NCBI RefSeq assembly: GCF_029227915.1
Contig: NC_079879.1
Location: forward strand, 8,122,001 to 8,186,000
Direction: 5' to 3'
DNA: 64,000 nucleotides
Source: Hydractinia symbiolongicarpus
Lineage: Eukaryota > Cnidaria > Hydrozoa > Anthoathecata > Hydractiniidae
Positions 1 to 9,452 of this stretch are shown one piece after another (the first letter of the stretch is position 1; every line of letters starts with the position of its first letter). The notes under the pieces are model-generated. The model was not told where the DNA came from and did no database searches. It saw only the letters and a list, made by a program, of their open reading frames with translations. The translations under genes were made by a program, and so were the position numbers.

Positions 1-12
1 TTGCGCGTGCGA

Positions 13-38
13 TTGTATGGTTGTCTTCAACCATACAA
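13..38. terminator. Perfect hairpin in front of SAP ORF
   Basis: Two perfect 11-bp arms (13-23 and 28-38) flank a 4-nt loop, seven bases before the ATG at 45. Comparable palindromes sit between other Polinton genes in this window, so a role in ending or processing the upstream transcript is inferred. Confidence 0.45.
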
Positions 39-44
39 ACAAAC

Positions 45-167
45 ATGAAGGTTGACGCACTGAAAAATGAAGCGAAAGCACTAAAGATTCCTAGTTATTC
101 AACGATGAATAAGGCCCCTCTTCTTGAGGCGATCCGCAAGGCCAAGTACAAGGACGTCTCAATGTAA
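45..167 (+). CDS. Short SAP/HeH-like DNA-binding protein (Polinton 1)
   Basis: A 40-residue ORF starting at the first ATG after the hairpin. It has the helix-extended-helix pattern of SAP/Rho-N-like domains: a first amphipathic helix, a short turn with YST, then a helix rich in Leu, Ala, Ile and Lys. Similar but longer SAP-type N-termini begin inside both terminal repeats of Polinton 2, which supports a real gene at the element end. A role in binding element DNA is inferred from the fold. It overlaps the tail of the opposite-strand ORF at 159-350 by nine bases. It is short and might be the remnant of a longer protein. Confidence 0.5.
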   Translation: MKVDALKNEAKALKIPSYSTMNKAPLLEAIRKAKYKDVSM

Positions 168-350
168 ACTGACGGCCCCTATTGCGAACCGTGTACCAGG
201 ATTAGTTGGCAGAAAAATCTCGAGCAATACTTGAGAGACATCGCTGAAAAGCAGCGACGCGTTATACATGACTGTGGTCTTCTCATCGATCAAGACATGG
301 AAGAAGTACTCGAGATCGAGTAGCATGTGATCTAGTTTGTTGTTCAACAC
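159..350 (-). CDS. Hypothetical small protein (Polinton 1)
   Basis: A 63-residue ORF with an ordinary codon mix and base composition like the flanking Polinton genes. It starts at an ATG and converges on the SAP ORF. No family recognised and no counterpart seen at the matching place in Polinton 2 (24.9-25.8 kb). It may be a gene fragment. Confidence 0.3.
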   Translation of the reverse strand: MLNNKLDHMLLDLEYFFHVLIDEKTTVMYNASLLFSDVSQVLLEIFLPTNPGTRFAIGAVSLH

Positions 351-389
351 ACTAGGCTCGAGAGATCTATGAATAGGCAGGCGGGGCTT

Positions 390-1039
390 CTAAGTACCGG
401 TGACATACTGTGCAGATTGAAGTTTTTTCAACAGTTCATCCTTCGCCTCCTCTCGGGCCTTTCGCGACAAGCTGCATACGTTCACGTTCATTGATCGAGT
501 CCACGATCCGTTTGACGCGTTGACGTATTTGCTCCTTGATTATCATATAGCGTTGTTTTTCCTGCATGATCAGGCTGAATTCATAGTCGCTGATAACACC
601 GTTCTCCACGGCCTTGCTGATAAGATCGACGATGGAGTTGAGCTTAGTCTCTGCCAGTAGTCTGATGCTCTCATGCTTTTTGCTCTAAACACCCAGCCTT
701 TTTGAGGCGTTCCGGAGACCCGCCTGCCCTAGTCCCACGGCGATCGTGCTACCACCCATGGCTATGCAGAGAGGAGCTCCAAGACCCGAGGCCAGCGCCC
801 CTATTCCGACACCTGATGATGCTTATGCTCAATAACCCATGGTCGCAGAAGCGTACCCAGGTCCCATGCATCTTGAATTATTTAGCGAGCTTATCGAAAT
901 CTTTGATCTCACCACGCAAATAGTGTTCCACCTCCTCGATCTTTTTGAGTCTGTAGACGTGACTTTCGTGAATAGTATCATGCTCTTGCTCAGGCGCACT
1001 TGGCGGTAAAGTTGAGTAAAGCTTCATAACATCGGTCAT
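390..1039 (-). pseudogene. Polinton conserved coiled-coil/hydrophobic protein, Polinton 1 copy (broken)
   Basis: Translation from the ATG at 1039 matches the Polinton 2 gene at 24204-24764 from the first residues (TDxxKLYPSLP-like) through an acidic RLKKIEE segment, a central glycine-rich hydrophobic stretch and a charged C-terminal helix. An in-frame stop follows the LAK segment near 856, and the frame is lost again further on. The ATG overlaps the stop codon of the penton-like gene in the string TAAATG, so the two genes are tightly coupled. Function unknown. The hydrophobic middle suggests a virion or membrane-associated protein, by inference only. Confidence 0.65.
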
Positions 1040-1712
1040 TTATTCTATGAGCAAATGCATCGTTATTCCGACGAACAAAACATTTTTTTCATGATGATGC
1101 TCGTCTGTCAGCATGAATTCCAGTCTGTCTGTCGACCCCTTTAGGGGAATGTACACGGGGTTTTCGAAGCTCCATGTAGGCATGTCTCCCCATGCGTTTA
1201 ACTCTTTGCTGGGAAGCAAAGCGAGAATTTTCGATTTCTTCCCATCCAGTAGGCAATCATCTTCGTCTAGCTGAGGGCAAACAAGTCTCAGCCGCTGGTA
1301 TACGTCAGTCATGTAGGCTGAATCGTAGTCACCCTTTTATGTAGTATTTTTCACTAGGATCGAAGGGTAGGCCCAGGAGCTTTTGTAGTGGTTCACCAAA
1401 GACGAGTGTGTATCCTTCATTGACACGGAGCCTGCACTCTCCGTTTTTCAGCACAAAAAGTTGGATCTTACCTTGTGCTTGACTGTTAACAATGGCTGCT
1501 AGATCCTCTATTCTGTACAAACCGTTCATAATCTCTATGCAGAGCTCCTCCTGATTAGTTCTTATCTTACCAATGGTGAAGTCGTTGTTGCTGTAGATAT
1601 TCAGCGACGTAGGTCGATTACTGATCGATTTTAGAGCGATCTTTGTATCCTGTCCCAAGTAGCCATCAAAAATTATAGGCTTTGCGAGGACAGTCACGTA
1701 CAGTTGCCGCAT
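1040..1712 (-). pseudogene. Penton-like minor capsid protein, Polinton 1 copy (one frameshift)
   Basis: Two consecutive ORFs (1712-1329 and 1312-1040) together line up over their full length with the intact 223-residue gene at 23532-24203 of Polinton 2. The break is a single-base frameshift at about 1330-1335, straight after the KYYIKG segment. Position and size fit the single jelly-roll minor capsid (penton) protein of Polintons, which caps the capsid vertices. That family assignment rests on recall of Polinton gene content, not on a structure search. The start is preceded by CCAATAAATG, and a divergent gene starts only 17 bases away. Confidence 0.7.
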
Positions 1713-1729
1713 TTATTGGAAGAATAAAC

Positions 1730-2521
1730 ATGAGCATTTACTCGTACAACCCAAAGGCAAAGTATGCCCCTACACATGGGTGCTATTTGGAGAGACTTAA
1801 GGGGTCCGGCCTTACCCTTTCAGTGTAGAACATCGTTATCGATGCTCAAGGTTCGTCGTTCAAGGTAAACTTTCCAGACATCTTCGTCGACTATGAGTTC
1901 CATTCAGGCACTAGCGAGGTATTGAAGGAATTTCAATCTTTGGTCGACGCAGTTGAAACTTGCCGTCTACTGCGCTACGTCCGCTTGTGGTGTTTCGATT
2001 CAGCATCTAAATGCTGAGCTGCCACTTGTTCGTGCTGTGTTACGGTTCCATGTGTATTTTCAGATCCGGAAGATCCTAGCCGAGCTAGGATCACAAGGCC
2101 TACTGACACAGTCAAAGAGATCGGCGAGTTCCAAGACATGCTCAAGTATGCACGGTCCAAGGTCGATTTTATTGTTGCTCATGGTGTCTACATGATCCCG
2201 TCTGATATGAACCTTGGGAAAATTGCGAATTTTACGAACAAGATCCTCATCAGCAAGGAGTACTTCGCTATCGGGGTTAACCCTAAAATTAACGCTGCCA
2301 GACCACATCGTCCTGCCACTACAGAGGGCATATCCCCAGCTCAGCAGCGTCAGCCTTCCCAAGCACCAAGGGTAGTCATGCGTTCGCATCTCATGGCAAC
2401 CCCAGAGTCGCAGACTAAGCAAGCACACGATGATACCAAGGCTACCGTGATAACGGTGGGAGTAGGGCTCATCCCCGCTTACATTTGGCTAAGAGAGAAA
2501 TACCTGTCCAAAGTTTTGTAA
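1730..2521 (+). pseudogene. Conserved Polinton protein with C-terminal membrane segment, Polinton 1 copy
   Basis: Homologous to the minus-strand gene at 22274-23513 of Polinton 2: shared N-terminal KYAPTHG-like and central FVHG..MIPxxMN-like segments, a proline-rich linker, and a C-terminal hydrophobic segment ending in YIWLREK. The gene starts at an ATG in the string AATAAACATG, back to back with the penton-like gene. An early in-frame stop lies at about 1827-1829, followed by frameshifts. The last third is open from 2138 to 2521. Its stop codon lies inside a perfect 27-bp palindrome. Biochemical role unknown; a virion membrane or capsid-associated protein is plausible. Confidence 0.6.
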
Positions 2522-2539
2522 AGTAGTACTTTACAAAAC
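2513..2539. terminator. Perfect 27-bp palindrome at a gene end
   Basis: Arms 2513-2525 and 2527-2539 are perfectly complementary around one central base, and the TAA stop of the upstream gene lies in the left arm. The next gene (HNH/zinc type) begins 12 bases later. Termination or 3'-end processing is inferred from position. Confidence 0.55.
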
Positions 2540-2551
2540 AACAAAAACTAC

Positions 2552-2895
2552 ATGGAATGGAGCAAAAAATGTTTGAAATGTAATTGCTCCCTACCAATAC
2601 TCAATTTTATTATCAACAAACGTAACGGACAACTGACGAAAAGATGCATCAGAAGCCTCGATAGTATGAAGGCGTCAAAGGAGCATAATAAATACCACCA
2701 TCAAAAACAGAAAGGTAAATGCAAGGAATGCGGTTTCCCTGGATATCAGCATAACCTTATTCTGGGTAGCTTTAAACTATGATAGAGAGAGATAACCTCC
2801 ACCGAGTACCTAGGATGTGATATTGTCACATTCATTTAACACATCCAGGCCCAATTCAGGGATGGTATGAACTGGGGCAATAGAGGTACTGGAGG
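2552..2895 (+). pseudogene. Cys-rich HNH-type protein, Polinton 1 copy (3' end lost)
   Basis: The N-terminus has two CxxC-like pairs around a KRNGQLTKRC segment, then a KCKECG repeat motif. This matches the genes at 17582 and about 16276 of Polinton 2. After a stop at 2782 the same reading resumes with the GCD...HIQAQF...GMNW block seen just before the HNH motif in the 17.6-kb copy. Coding similarity ends near 2895, where the opposite-strand coiled-coil gene follows, so the WHIDH catalytic part is missing. HNH proteins are metal-dependent nucleases; this copy is unlikely to be active. Confidence 0.6.
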
Positions 2896-2980
2896 ATAGT
2901 ATGCCGTGTGCTTTTTGCGTGGCCTCTTTTTGATCCTGGAGCCGTTCCAGATCTTCCTTCACTTGTTTTATGTCTTCGTT

Positions 2981-3520
2981 TTAGATATTTTGCTGTTCCT
3001 CAGATACTCCGGGCCCGGCTTTCTTCGCCTCAAGCCTTTTAATCTTATCCTCTGCTTTGGTGATCTCGCTATCGTAGAAGATCATCTTGTTCTTCAGGTG
3101 CATCAAGTTGCCCCGTAACGTTTGAAGCTCGCGATTGAGCCCTCTTCTTACGCGCTCTGTGAAGGCTCCGCCAAGGAGAGGCTCTTCGCTACCGCCAAAG
3201 GAAGTCTCTTCCAGCAGGCTCTCCGTTTCATCAAGGACGTTCTCGAGCAACGGCATCATTTCGATATCATCGGCCTTGTCCTCGATGTGAACAATCTTAT
3301 TCAGGAGTTCTTGAGCCATTGCTTTGCTTTTTTTTGGTGTGCTATAGTCGGCAAAGCCCATAGCCCTTAGACATTTAGCGCCCAACCCTCTCTTTATCGC
3401 TGCAACTGCTCTCAATTCTCCCTCCCCTCTCGTAAGCTCAACACCATCGAAAAGGAGCTGGTTTCATCGTGCTTCAAATTTGTCGTACATTTTCGCGATT
3501 GGCTGGCCCAGCTCCTAATT
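2981..3520 (-). pseudogene. Coiled-coil Polinton protein, Polinton 1 copy (C-terminus missing)
   Basis: The ORF at 3415-2981 has a GFADYSTPKK motif, an acidic linker and a long heptad-like helix. The same order is present in the gene at 21412-22269 of Polinton 2 and in the remnant at about 49.9-50.46 kb. Upstream similarity starts near 3520 with MYDKFEA-type residues. The C-terminal glycine-rich membrane part seen in Polinton 2 is missing. Function unknown; the coiled coil plus membrane design suggests a virion component. Confidence 0.6.
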
Positions 3521-3529
3521 AAAACCAAC

Positions 3530-5825
3530 AAAAAGTATAGTATAAAAATAAGAATAAAAGTTAATAATATGTCCTAATATAAATAGGGCTATTATTTACA
3601 AAGCGGACATAAACATTTTAGTCCAGTCCAAGATACTAGCGATTTTTTGAAGTCCTCAATAGAACCAGATAACTTTATTTTTTGAGGAAGCGAGTTCCAT
3701 AATTGACAGCTTCTAAATAACAACGAGTTTGTTCCAAAACGTACTGATTTAGTTGGAGGAAGACACAGTACACTCGAATTACGTAGTGCGTAAGAAGTGT
3801 TCTTGTATTGAAAGAGACTTTTTATTAAGTCTGGATTTGATCCGAACAAGCTTTTGTAAATTTCTGATAACATAATATTTAAATTTGCGGTGTGTATTGT
3901 AACACCGCCAGTAGATAAAAGAATATCACTCAGAGAACACTCATACTCTCCAGTTACTGTTCTTAATGTTCTTTTGTGAACCCTATTAACTTTATTATCA
4001 CAGGTTTTGCTACAGTACATCCATATAAGAGGACAGTACTTAAAAGTTGATAAAACAAACGCATTACATAGGTGTATTGCTTGTTGATCTGTAACAAATT
4101 TCCTAATACGTTGCAGGCATCGCAACTTTTTGGTAGCTTGATTACAAATAGTATTTATATGTATATCAAATTTAAGTTTCCTGTCAATATGCATTCCTAA
4201 TAATTTAACACTGTAGGAAGGAATGATTTGCTTCTGATTGATGTACAAAGCTAATTTTCTCTCATCCATGCCCAAGAACATAAGCTGAAATTTTGCTGGG
4301 TTAGCAACGAGTTGGTTAGCTTTAAACCAACGCAATAAGTTTTCAATATCTACCTCTAGATCAGAAATAACAGAATCGATTGATGATGCACAACTGTACA
4401 GAATATTGTCGTCAGCAAAATCGCAAACTTCTGTCCTTTGCATGAACGAAAAAAAATCATTTATAAATATGTTAAATAATAGAGGACCTAATATTGAACC
4501 TTGAGGCACTCCTAGAAGGATCTCAAGCCACATACCGTAAGCTGATCCTATCTTCACTCTCTGGAATCTGTTACTAAGATAATGCCTAAGAAGTTTTAAG
4601 CTATTTTGACTGAAACCATATGCTGCTAATTTTGCAATTAGGAGGTCATGTGGTAGACAGTCAAATGCTTTAGATAAGTCCTTAAGAATACTACCAACTT
4701 TACCAGACTTATCAAGACAAGATTGCCATTTATGGAGCAAGTTTATCAGGGCTGTCTGTGTACTATAGTTTGCTCGGAATCCACAAAGATTACTTGAAAA
4801 TTTATTTTGGAAAAAAACATTTAATTGAAGAGAGATGAGCTTTTCAAAAACTTTCGATAAGATTGGAAGGAGGCTAATGGGCCTATAATTCTTTTTTAAA
4901 GTAGTGTCATCCTGTTTATAGATATGAATGACACTAGCTAACTTTAGCTCCGTTGGAAAAGTGCCTTTTAAGATACACGTGTTAATGCAATCAGTTAGAG
5001 GAACACTACAAATCCTAGCAACAGATTGGAGAACTTTAGTTGAAATTTGACCACTAGTTGTTTTTTTTGGGTTCATACTCATAATGACTTGATAAGTCTC
5101 CCATGGGTGAATATGAGAGAATTTGAAAGTAGATCCGTCATTATATAAATCCTTAATGTTGTTAATGCTCGGGTGATCTGAATACTTATCTAGGATCTGA
5201 TATAACTCAGTGCATTTTTCCACTTGACAATGCCTAGAGAAGACGTAACATTCGTGAAATAATCGTTAAAAATATCTGCAACTTCTTTTTCATTCTGAAC
5301 AACATTATTATTTTCAATCAAAGAGACAGCTTCATTTGAAATACATTTGTTGCTAAAAAAAGGGTTTACAAGCTGACCAGAAATCTTTAGAACTGCTGTT
5401 CGTTTTATTACGATCAACCTTTTCAAAGAACTGTCTCTTTGAAAGTTTGTTCAGATTTACTACATAATTCCGTTGACTTTTATATTTGTTAAAGTCATTA
5501 ACGCTTCTTGTTTTATTATAAATATTTTTTAGTCGAGAACGCTTCATTATGGCTTTCCCAAGTTTTTTACTAATATGGGGTTTATTATTTCCCCGTATGA
5601 TTCTCTTTTTGTAGGCGGCATGTCTGCTAAGAGTATGTGAGAGCATTTCATTAAAAGAGGTAAAATTTCCACTTTGGGATGTCACAAGACTTGCCTTAAG
5701 ATCATTTGAAAAAGCGTCTTCAGAGAATTTTTTGAAACTACGATAGACAACCTGTTGAGGAGGTATATGAACAAATGTTGACTTTTGAATAGTGTAAATC
5801 ATATGATGGTAACACCAGTTTCAAA
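3530..5825 (-). mobile_element. 5'-truncated CR1/Jockey-type LINE inserted in Polinton 1
   Basis: The element encodes reverse transcriptase on the minus strand but lacks the endonuclease domain, so it is 5'-truncated, as is usual for LINE insertions. Its AT-rich tail runs to about 3530. On its 5' side the Polinton integrase resumes within the segment that should read CDNGSEF, so the LINE cut the integrase gene. No clear target-site duplication was found by eye, consistent with a deletion of the integrase front and major capsid gene at or after insertion. Confidence 0.85.
3592..5802 (-). pseudogene. LINE reverse transcriptase (frameshifted)
   Basis: Three overlapping reading frames (5802-5353, 5426-5190, 5223-3592) form one product: the connector upstream of RT (KAIMKRSRLKN-type motif), then a 543-residue RT ORF. 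RT motifs are visible: GFRANYST, DLSKAFDCLPH (motif A aspartates), VPQGSILGPLLF, and an intact FADD catalytic box. The tail contains the FKYCPLIWM motif typical of CR1/Jockey clades. The RT core itself is uninterrupted; two frameshifts near 5215 and 5360 break the join to the N-terminal part. No endonuclease is present. Confidence 0.85.
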
Positions 5826-6400
5826 TGAGTACTACATCGCTACGATAGAGAAAGCACAGAGTTTAAATCAGAAGTGACTAAGCTGTTAGAAGCAAAAAAC
5901 GTCGAAATTAGGCGTGCAACTACCAAATACCACCATACTTTCACGGCCTTCGTCGAATCGCACAACAAGATACTTGTGGAGAGGCTTTTCAAACCCCAGG
6001 ATGCACAAGAGCTGGTCACTGACGAACAAAGTACCATTTGGGTCAAGCACTTGTACACTATCGTCAAGGGGTTGAACAATACCAAGACTGCTATGATCGG
6101 TATGAAGCCAAGCAAGGCGATCAAGCTTGATGAGGTGCCACAAAACGAGGAAAGGACGGAGCATGAAGGCCCTTTACGTGAGGATGGTCTCTACTTATAC
6201 CTGCTGCCGCCTGGAGAAAAGCATGGTGATCAAAAAAGACGTGCAACTGATGCTTGGTGGAGCAAAAAGGCGTATAGACTCGTAGCTGCCTGTTGTACTA
6301 TCTTGAGCCAGGAGGACCCGAAAGAAGCTTTGTGTCAGAGGAGTTGATGCTTATCCCAGAAGATGTTGAAGCACCCCCAGAGCATGTTAAAGAATGGTAA
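5826..6400 (+). pseudogene. INT: Polinton integrase, C-terminal half, Polinton 1 copy
   Basis: The reading resumes directly beside the LINE with EFKSEVTKLLE-like residues, corresponding to the region after the second catalytic aspartate of the Polinton 2 integrase. It continues through TTKYHHTFTAFVE (third catalytic Glu region), the NTKTAMIGMKP segment, and a C-terminal module ending in SFVSEELMLIPEDV. A frameshift lies near 6290. The N-terminal zinc/helix region and first catalytic Asp are missing. The protein would have inserted Polinton DNA into the genome; this copy cannot work. Confidence 0.8.
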
Positions 6401-6427
6401 ATTTATCGATTAGGATGGCCGTTTCAC

Positions 6428-6452
6428 CGGTTCTCCCGCTGCGGGGGAACCG
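6428..6452. terminator. GC-rich hairpin between convergent genes
   Basis: Twelve-base arms (6428-6439 and 6441-6452, one G-T wobble) lie 28 bases after the integrase stop and before the 3' end of the opposite gene. Polinton 2 has a different but equally GC-rich hairpin at the same junction (18327-18347), so a shared terminator or 3'-end signal is inferred. Confidence 0.55.
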
Positions 6453-6529
6453 CTCAGTTGCCATTGTATAAGTGTAGTTAATATGAATCTGTGGTTCATA
6501 TCAATACCTACCCAAACAACAAAAAAGTC

Positions 6530-7138
6530 CTAATCACCCTCATCGTCGTCGGAGTCATCATCAATCGGATGAAAGCGTGTATATTCATAAGGATGGAGGG
6601 TATAGAACGGATATCCATAGACTATCCCCTTAATAACATATGGTTCTGAATCAAGGTTGATATCAACCAATCGTCTGTCCTCTATCTAAATGTTGAGTAT
6701 GTCGCCTATTTTCTTTAGGTCTGCTAGATCCGAGAGCTTTAATTCGGGGTCCTTGATAACCTCGTAGCAGAGCATACCCCACTTGTTCACCCTCGCATCA
6801 ACAATATGCAGTCCTAGCCTTTCTATATCATCCTCTAGCTCCTCATCAATATCACATCTTGCGAATGTTGCCCACGGCTTTTCGCCTGATGCTACTCTGT
6901 CTAGAAGCTCGTCATCCTCTGGATACTCAAACCCTTCGTAGTACACCCCTATTCGAAACCTAAAATTTTCCAAACACTGCGGACAATACCCAGTAGTAGA
7001 TTCCGCCTTGATGCAGCATCGCAGCACAGGTACATTGATGTTGTAAATCTTTCTAAGTTGCCGGCTTTGTACGTACGCTTCCATATTTTTTGTTTTTTTG
7101 ATATTGAATCTGTTTTTGACTTTTTTGGTAGTAGTCAA
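6530..7138 (-). pseudogene. Hypothetical Polinton protein with Cys cluster and acidic tail (one in-frame stop)
   Basis: The first 150 residues are open. They include a lysine-rich start, a CC...CPQC cluster that could bind zinc, and acidic stretches. A TAG stands near 6686, but the same frame continues for about 50 further codons and ends in a run of Asp and Glu. Thus the gene is one nonsense mutation away from open. Alternatively the stop is natural and the tail a relic. No family recognised; it lies between ATPase and integrase, and no clear homologue was found in Polinton 2. Confidence 0.45.
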
Positions 7139-7175
7139 GCAGCATCTATCACGCGTGTTTTTGTGGCTTTGAGCG

Positions 7176-7779
7176 CTAGCACCCTAGAATTGTATAAGCT
7201 CTGGGATGCTCAAGCCTCACGTACAAGCACGCATGCTTTGACGCCTTGAGCGTAACTTTGATTCCCTCCCACTCGCTGTCACTGATCTGGTTCCTTTGTT
7301 CATCGATTATCTTCATGTCACTCTTTTCATGTGGATACCAGAAGAACAACTGCTTCTTTTGTCGACGGAGGTTCTTTGGCAAGGCTGTATTGAGTTAAAA
7401 GCCAAAGGCTCTGCCTACAATGCCTCCCACTGATGGCAAGCTCAAGTAAGGATTGACGCTTTTTGTCGAGGCTCTCATCAGCGATCATATCATCGACGAT
7501 GAACAGAGTCTCCTCCCCTGCCATAGCCTCTGACATTTTCTGAATCCATTCAAACAGCTGGTCTTTAGGATTGATCAAGAACACATAGTCATCCTTCCAT
7601 AGCGATGCTCTCTCGAGGTATGTCCTATTCCACTGGATCGTGGGGCAGAGTATGACTATGTTACAGAAATGGTGTCTGTATTCGTTCTCGAGGAGGTCTA
7701 GAACACGCTGAGTCTTTCCACAACCTGTAGGTCCGCTAAAAATTGCGGTATGTGGCTCTTTCACCACATCGATAGTCAT
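7176..7779 (-). pseudogene. ATP: A32/FtsK-like packaging ATPase, Polinton 1 copy
   Basis: The N-terminal 150 residues contain a Walker A (GPTGCGKT), a Walker B (LFIVDD) and the ILCPTIQW segment. This fits the genome-packaging ATPase shared by Polintons, virophages and large DNA viruses. The C-terminal part (7382-7176) is in another frame because of a frameshift near 7350-7380 and ends with KHACLYVRLEHPR, as in Polinton 2. Start codon in GGATAAATG. The enzyme pumps DNA into the capsid. Catalytic motifs are intact but the protein is truncated. Confidence 0.85.
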
Positions 7780-7835
7780 TTATCCAAAGCCGTGTACCAC
7801 CCTTTAAGACACACGGCTTTTTTCGCTAAGACCAC

Positions 7836-8084
7836 CTACTTCTCGGGCACAATAGAAGCGGGGATCCAACCCTTGGATATAGCCATTTCACGGCTGGCCC
7901 TCCCCGCTGCAAAGTATGCCGTTATCTTGAGTACGTCGTTCATATTCATCTTTGCAGAAGGTCGTGTTATTCCCAGGAATTTTTTTCTGGCAAGGGTATA
8001 TCCGAAAGTAAAGCCTAGATCGACTACTGTCTCATACAGCATGTCGATAATCTCCTTCTCCTTAGGTGATATATTCGGAATCAT
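7836..8084 (-). CDS. Small conserved Polinton protein (82 aa)
   Basis: An intact ORF, homologous to the gene at 15997-16233 of Polinton 2 over its length. Shared features are a KxxIIDxxxE start, the GITRPSAKMxMxD block, and a C-terminal KQGW/SKGW segment. The start is chosen at the ATG in TATATAATAAATG. It lies between the ATPase and the small membrane protein gene, as in Polinton 2. Two amphipathic or weakly hydrophobic helices suggest a membrane or virion role, but no function is known to me. Confidence 0.65.
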   Translation of the reverse strand: MIPNISPKEKEIIDMLYETVVDLGFTFGYTLARKKFLGITRPSAKMNMNDVLKITAYFAAGRASREMAISKGWIPASIVPEK

Positions 8085-8146
8085 TTATTATATATACGAG
8101 CTTAACGCATTTTAAAAATGTCAATTTTCGGAGGCTTCTGCTCTTT

Positions 8147-8467
8147 CTACTGCTGACGCTGCTTGGGCACAGTTTCAACAGGCTCTGCTGCGGAATCTCT
8201 GGGAGTCTGATTCTGCTTGAGGAAATATAAGACTCCAGCCCCTGCTGCTATGACAAGTACGACAAGGCCTCCATCGCCATAGAAATATGCACTGCCCGGG
8301 AACTTGTGAGGACTTGCGATAGGTTCCTGATCATCTTGCGAAGTACTTTTGCCCACATTCTTTTGTAACTCGGCCTTGTTCTTGCGATTCCATTCAGCAA
8401 GTCTCTTGCCAGCAGCAACACGACCCTCGTTCTTCTTGGTTATGACTTGGTTAGTAGACTCGCTCAT
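8147..8467 (-). CDS. Small single-pass membrane protein (Polinton 1)
   Basis: The real start is taken as the ATG at 8467, because the Polinton 2 homologue (15612-15947) also begins with MSE. The 106-residue protein has a basic KKNEGRVAAGKRLAEWNRKN block, a polar linker, one membrane segment around residues 65-85 (glycine/valine-rich) and a polar tail. The basic block is strongly conserved between the two elements. Likely a virion or membrane protein; exact role unknown. The frame is intact. Confidence 0.7.
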   Translation of the reverse strand: MSESTNQVITKKNEGRVAAGKRLAEWNRKNKAELQKNVGKSTSQDDQEPIASPHKFPGSAYFYGDGGLVVLVIAAGAGVLYFLKQNQTPRDSAAEPVETVPKQRQQ

Positions 8468-8736
8468 TTTCTTGTAAGTCGTGAGACGTACAAAAACCAT
8501 CCCTCCCCTTACTACAAACCTGTGACATTGATCATCTAGGAGGCCTTCAAACCCTCTCTCCCGGTGTATCTTATCGCATTCATATGTGGAGTCATCACTA
8601 AATCACATGCCTGCGGTGGAAAGCGATCTGCTACCGGCGTCAGGATTTCTAGACCGCGTGCGTAAGAGTCTCCATAAATACCGCGCCTTTACTCTGCTTT
8701 TGCACATGACCTCATTGTTTGCTCTATCAAGTATTT
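8468..8736 (-). other. Possible decayed coding stretch between two Polinton 1 genes
   Basis: The minus-strand translation has basic segments (for example around 8603-8797) that look coding-like but carry stops. No counterpart in Polinton 2, where the two flanking genes are nearly adjacent. Confidence 0.25.
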
Positions 8737-9362
8737 CACGATTGCCCATGTGTATCTTTGAAAAACTGTTTCCCATCTTTGTGTTGCTCCTCATCATCTT
8801 GCTCAGAACCCTCCGTGGACACCTTGAGCTGAGCGTGATTTATGCTGTGAGCGGCAATAAGCAGAGGTGTAAGGAGCTTGCCGAAAGCTGAGTACACGAG
8901 AATACCCAAATCAGCCATAGACTCTTTGTTGATCGAATCACCGTCGAGATCTTGGCGCAGAGCCTCAGCACTATCAAGCTGTAATACATTCCCTACAGCT
9001 TTGGTATACATGCTAATGGCGTGACAGGAGAGTCTCTTAGCCGTCTTCTCCCCTTCTCCTGGAGCTCGCGCTGAACGTACTCAGAGTACACCTTCTCAAC
9101 AGCCTCATCTGATGCTTTATCAACAAAGCCCTTTGTACATTTTTTCGACAAGAGATACCCTTGCCTTTCCGTATAGCATCTTTCAAAGCTTGTCTTTGTC
9201 GATAGGTTTTTCGCTATGTTAAAAAGATTCTGCTGGGGTATCAACTACATCAAATATATCAGCGAGATCTGACATCTTTATTAATAACCTCCTGTACCTA
9301 CAAAAGCAGAACACGATCAGAGCGTATGGCAGGAGTACAGCAAGGAGTAACAAGGCTTCCAT
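8737..9362 (-). pseudogene. Polinton conserved protein with N-terminal membrane anchor, Polinton 1 copy
   Basis: From the ATG at 9362 (in CCAATAAATG) the frame reads a strongly hydrophobic anchor of about 20 residues and then a basic RYRRLL stretch. It runs in frame into MSDLADIF, where a second AATAAAGATG start also exists at 9275. Downstream, EKPIDK, the LLSKKCTKGFVDKA block and the DLGILVYSAFGKLL block match the Polinton 2 gene at about 15130-15606. Several frameshifts and a stop near 9230 break it. It directly follows the polymerase gene. Role unknown. Confidence 0.55.
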
Positions 9363-9452
9363 TTATTGGAGCCCTGTGCGCAAAGGTATGGGAGCACTAC
9401 ACCTTTGACAACTACTGCTTATGAGACTGTGCCCTGCGTTGGTACTGCTGGC

